Shown: one piece after another, positions 63,837 through 64,000 of the stretch | Numbering within the stretch: the stretch's first letter is position 1 | How the letters are laid out: each line of letters begins with the position of its first letter | The notes under the pieces: generated by a model | Database searches by the model: none | The model's input: only the letters and a program-made list of their open reading frames with translations | Told to the model about the DNA's origin: nothing | From: Blastococcus sp. LR1 | GTDB taxonomy: Bacteria; Actinomycetota; Actinomycetes; Mycobacteriales; Geodermatophilaceae | Length of the DNA: 64,000 nt | Assembly: GCF_020166105.1 (NCBI RefSeq) | Contig: NZ_JAIUJY010000004.1 | Location: 372,001-436,000, forward strand | Direction of reading: 5' to 3' | Program-made: the position numbers and the translations under genes

Positions 63837-64000
63837 ATGCACTCCTCTGTGTCGCGGCACCACCGTTGGCGCCGTCCGAACGGTATCGGGCGGGCACGCG
63901 GCAGGGCGGGGGAGCTGCCACGGAGGCCGCTGGAGCGGTACCGTGCGCCGAGCGGTGACCGGCTCCCGGTCGACCTGTCGACGGGTGTGAGGCACCCGCC

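Overview
The window is a very GC-rich chromosome segment of an actinomycete. Gene content and order resemble mycobacteria and streptomycetes: menaquinone genes beside a 14-gene nuo operon, a Thr/Met tRNA-rpmG-hadAB-Trp tRNA-secE-nusG-rplKA run, rplJL followed by an Mkl/MceG-type ATPase, then rpoB and rpoC. The protein signatures and repeats suggest a member of the Geodermatophilaceae (Blastococcus, Geodermatophilus or Modestobacter type). That assignment is inference. No insertion sequence, prophage, CRISPR array or plasmid gene was seen, so this is mostly core chromosome.

Positions 1-23,250 are a respiratory block. It holds menD (cut by the window edge), isochorismate synthase (menF), the menaquinone methyltransferase (menG), a geranylgeranyl-reductase-family flavoprotein (MenJ-like), nuoA-N and a polyprenyl diphosphate synthase. 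Together they make, methylate and partly saturate menaquinone, supply its side chain, and build the NADH dehydrogenase that reduces it. A perfect 18-bp Rex-type operator just downstream of the menJ promoter suggests control by the NADH/NAD+ ratio. A lipoprotein of the PQQ-type sugar dehydrogenase family closes the block.

Positions 23,240-34,000 are mixed. They hold an FMN split-barrel protein divergent from a MocR regulator, the 2-oxoacid:ferredoxin oxidoreductase KorAB, HtpX, YajQ, tRNA-Tyr, a small TadE-like membrane protein, a cluster of DnaA-box-like sites, a 34-residue peptide made largely of RGTKWT repeats, and a membrane-anchored degenerate-GGDEF/intact-EAL protein.

Positions 34,000-42,740 are a translation and secretion block: three tRNAs, rpmG, hadAB, a zinc-metallopeptidase-like lipoprotein, an aminotransferase, secE, nusG and rplK, rplA, rplJ, rplL. 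Positions 43,075-54,695 are a complete mce lipid-import locus (ATPase, two YrbE permeases, MceA-F, two Mce-associated proteins) lying between rplL and rpoB. rpoB and rpoC follow, and an F420-type LLM oxidoreductase closes the window.

The most unusual signal is a roughly 60-bp dispersed stem-loop repeat. Four copies (22,042; 29,517; 40,513; 54,696) each begin directly after a stop codon. They share a conserved inner sequence while the flanking arms differ but generally stay complementary. One copy appears to have become the ribosome binding site, start codon and signal-peptide start of the sugar dehydrogenase-like lipoprotein.
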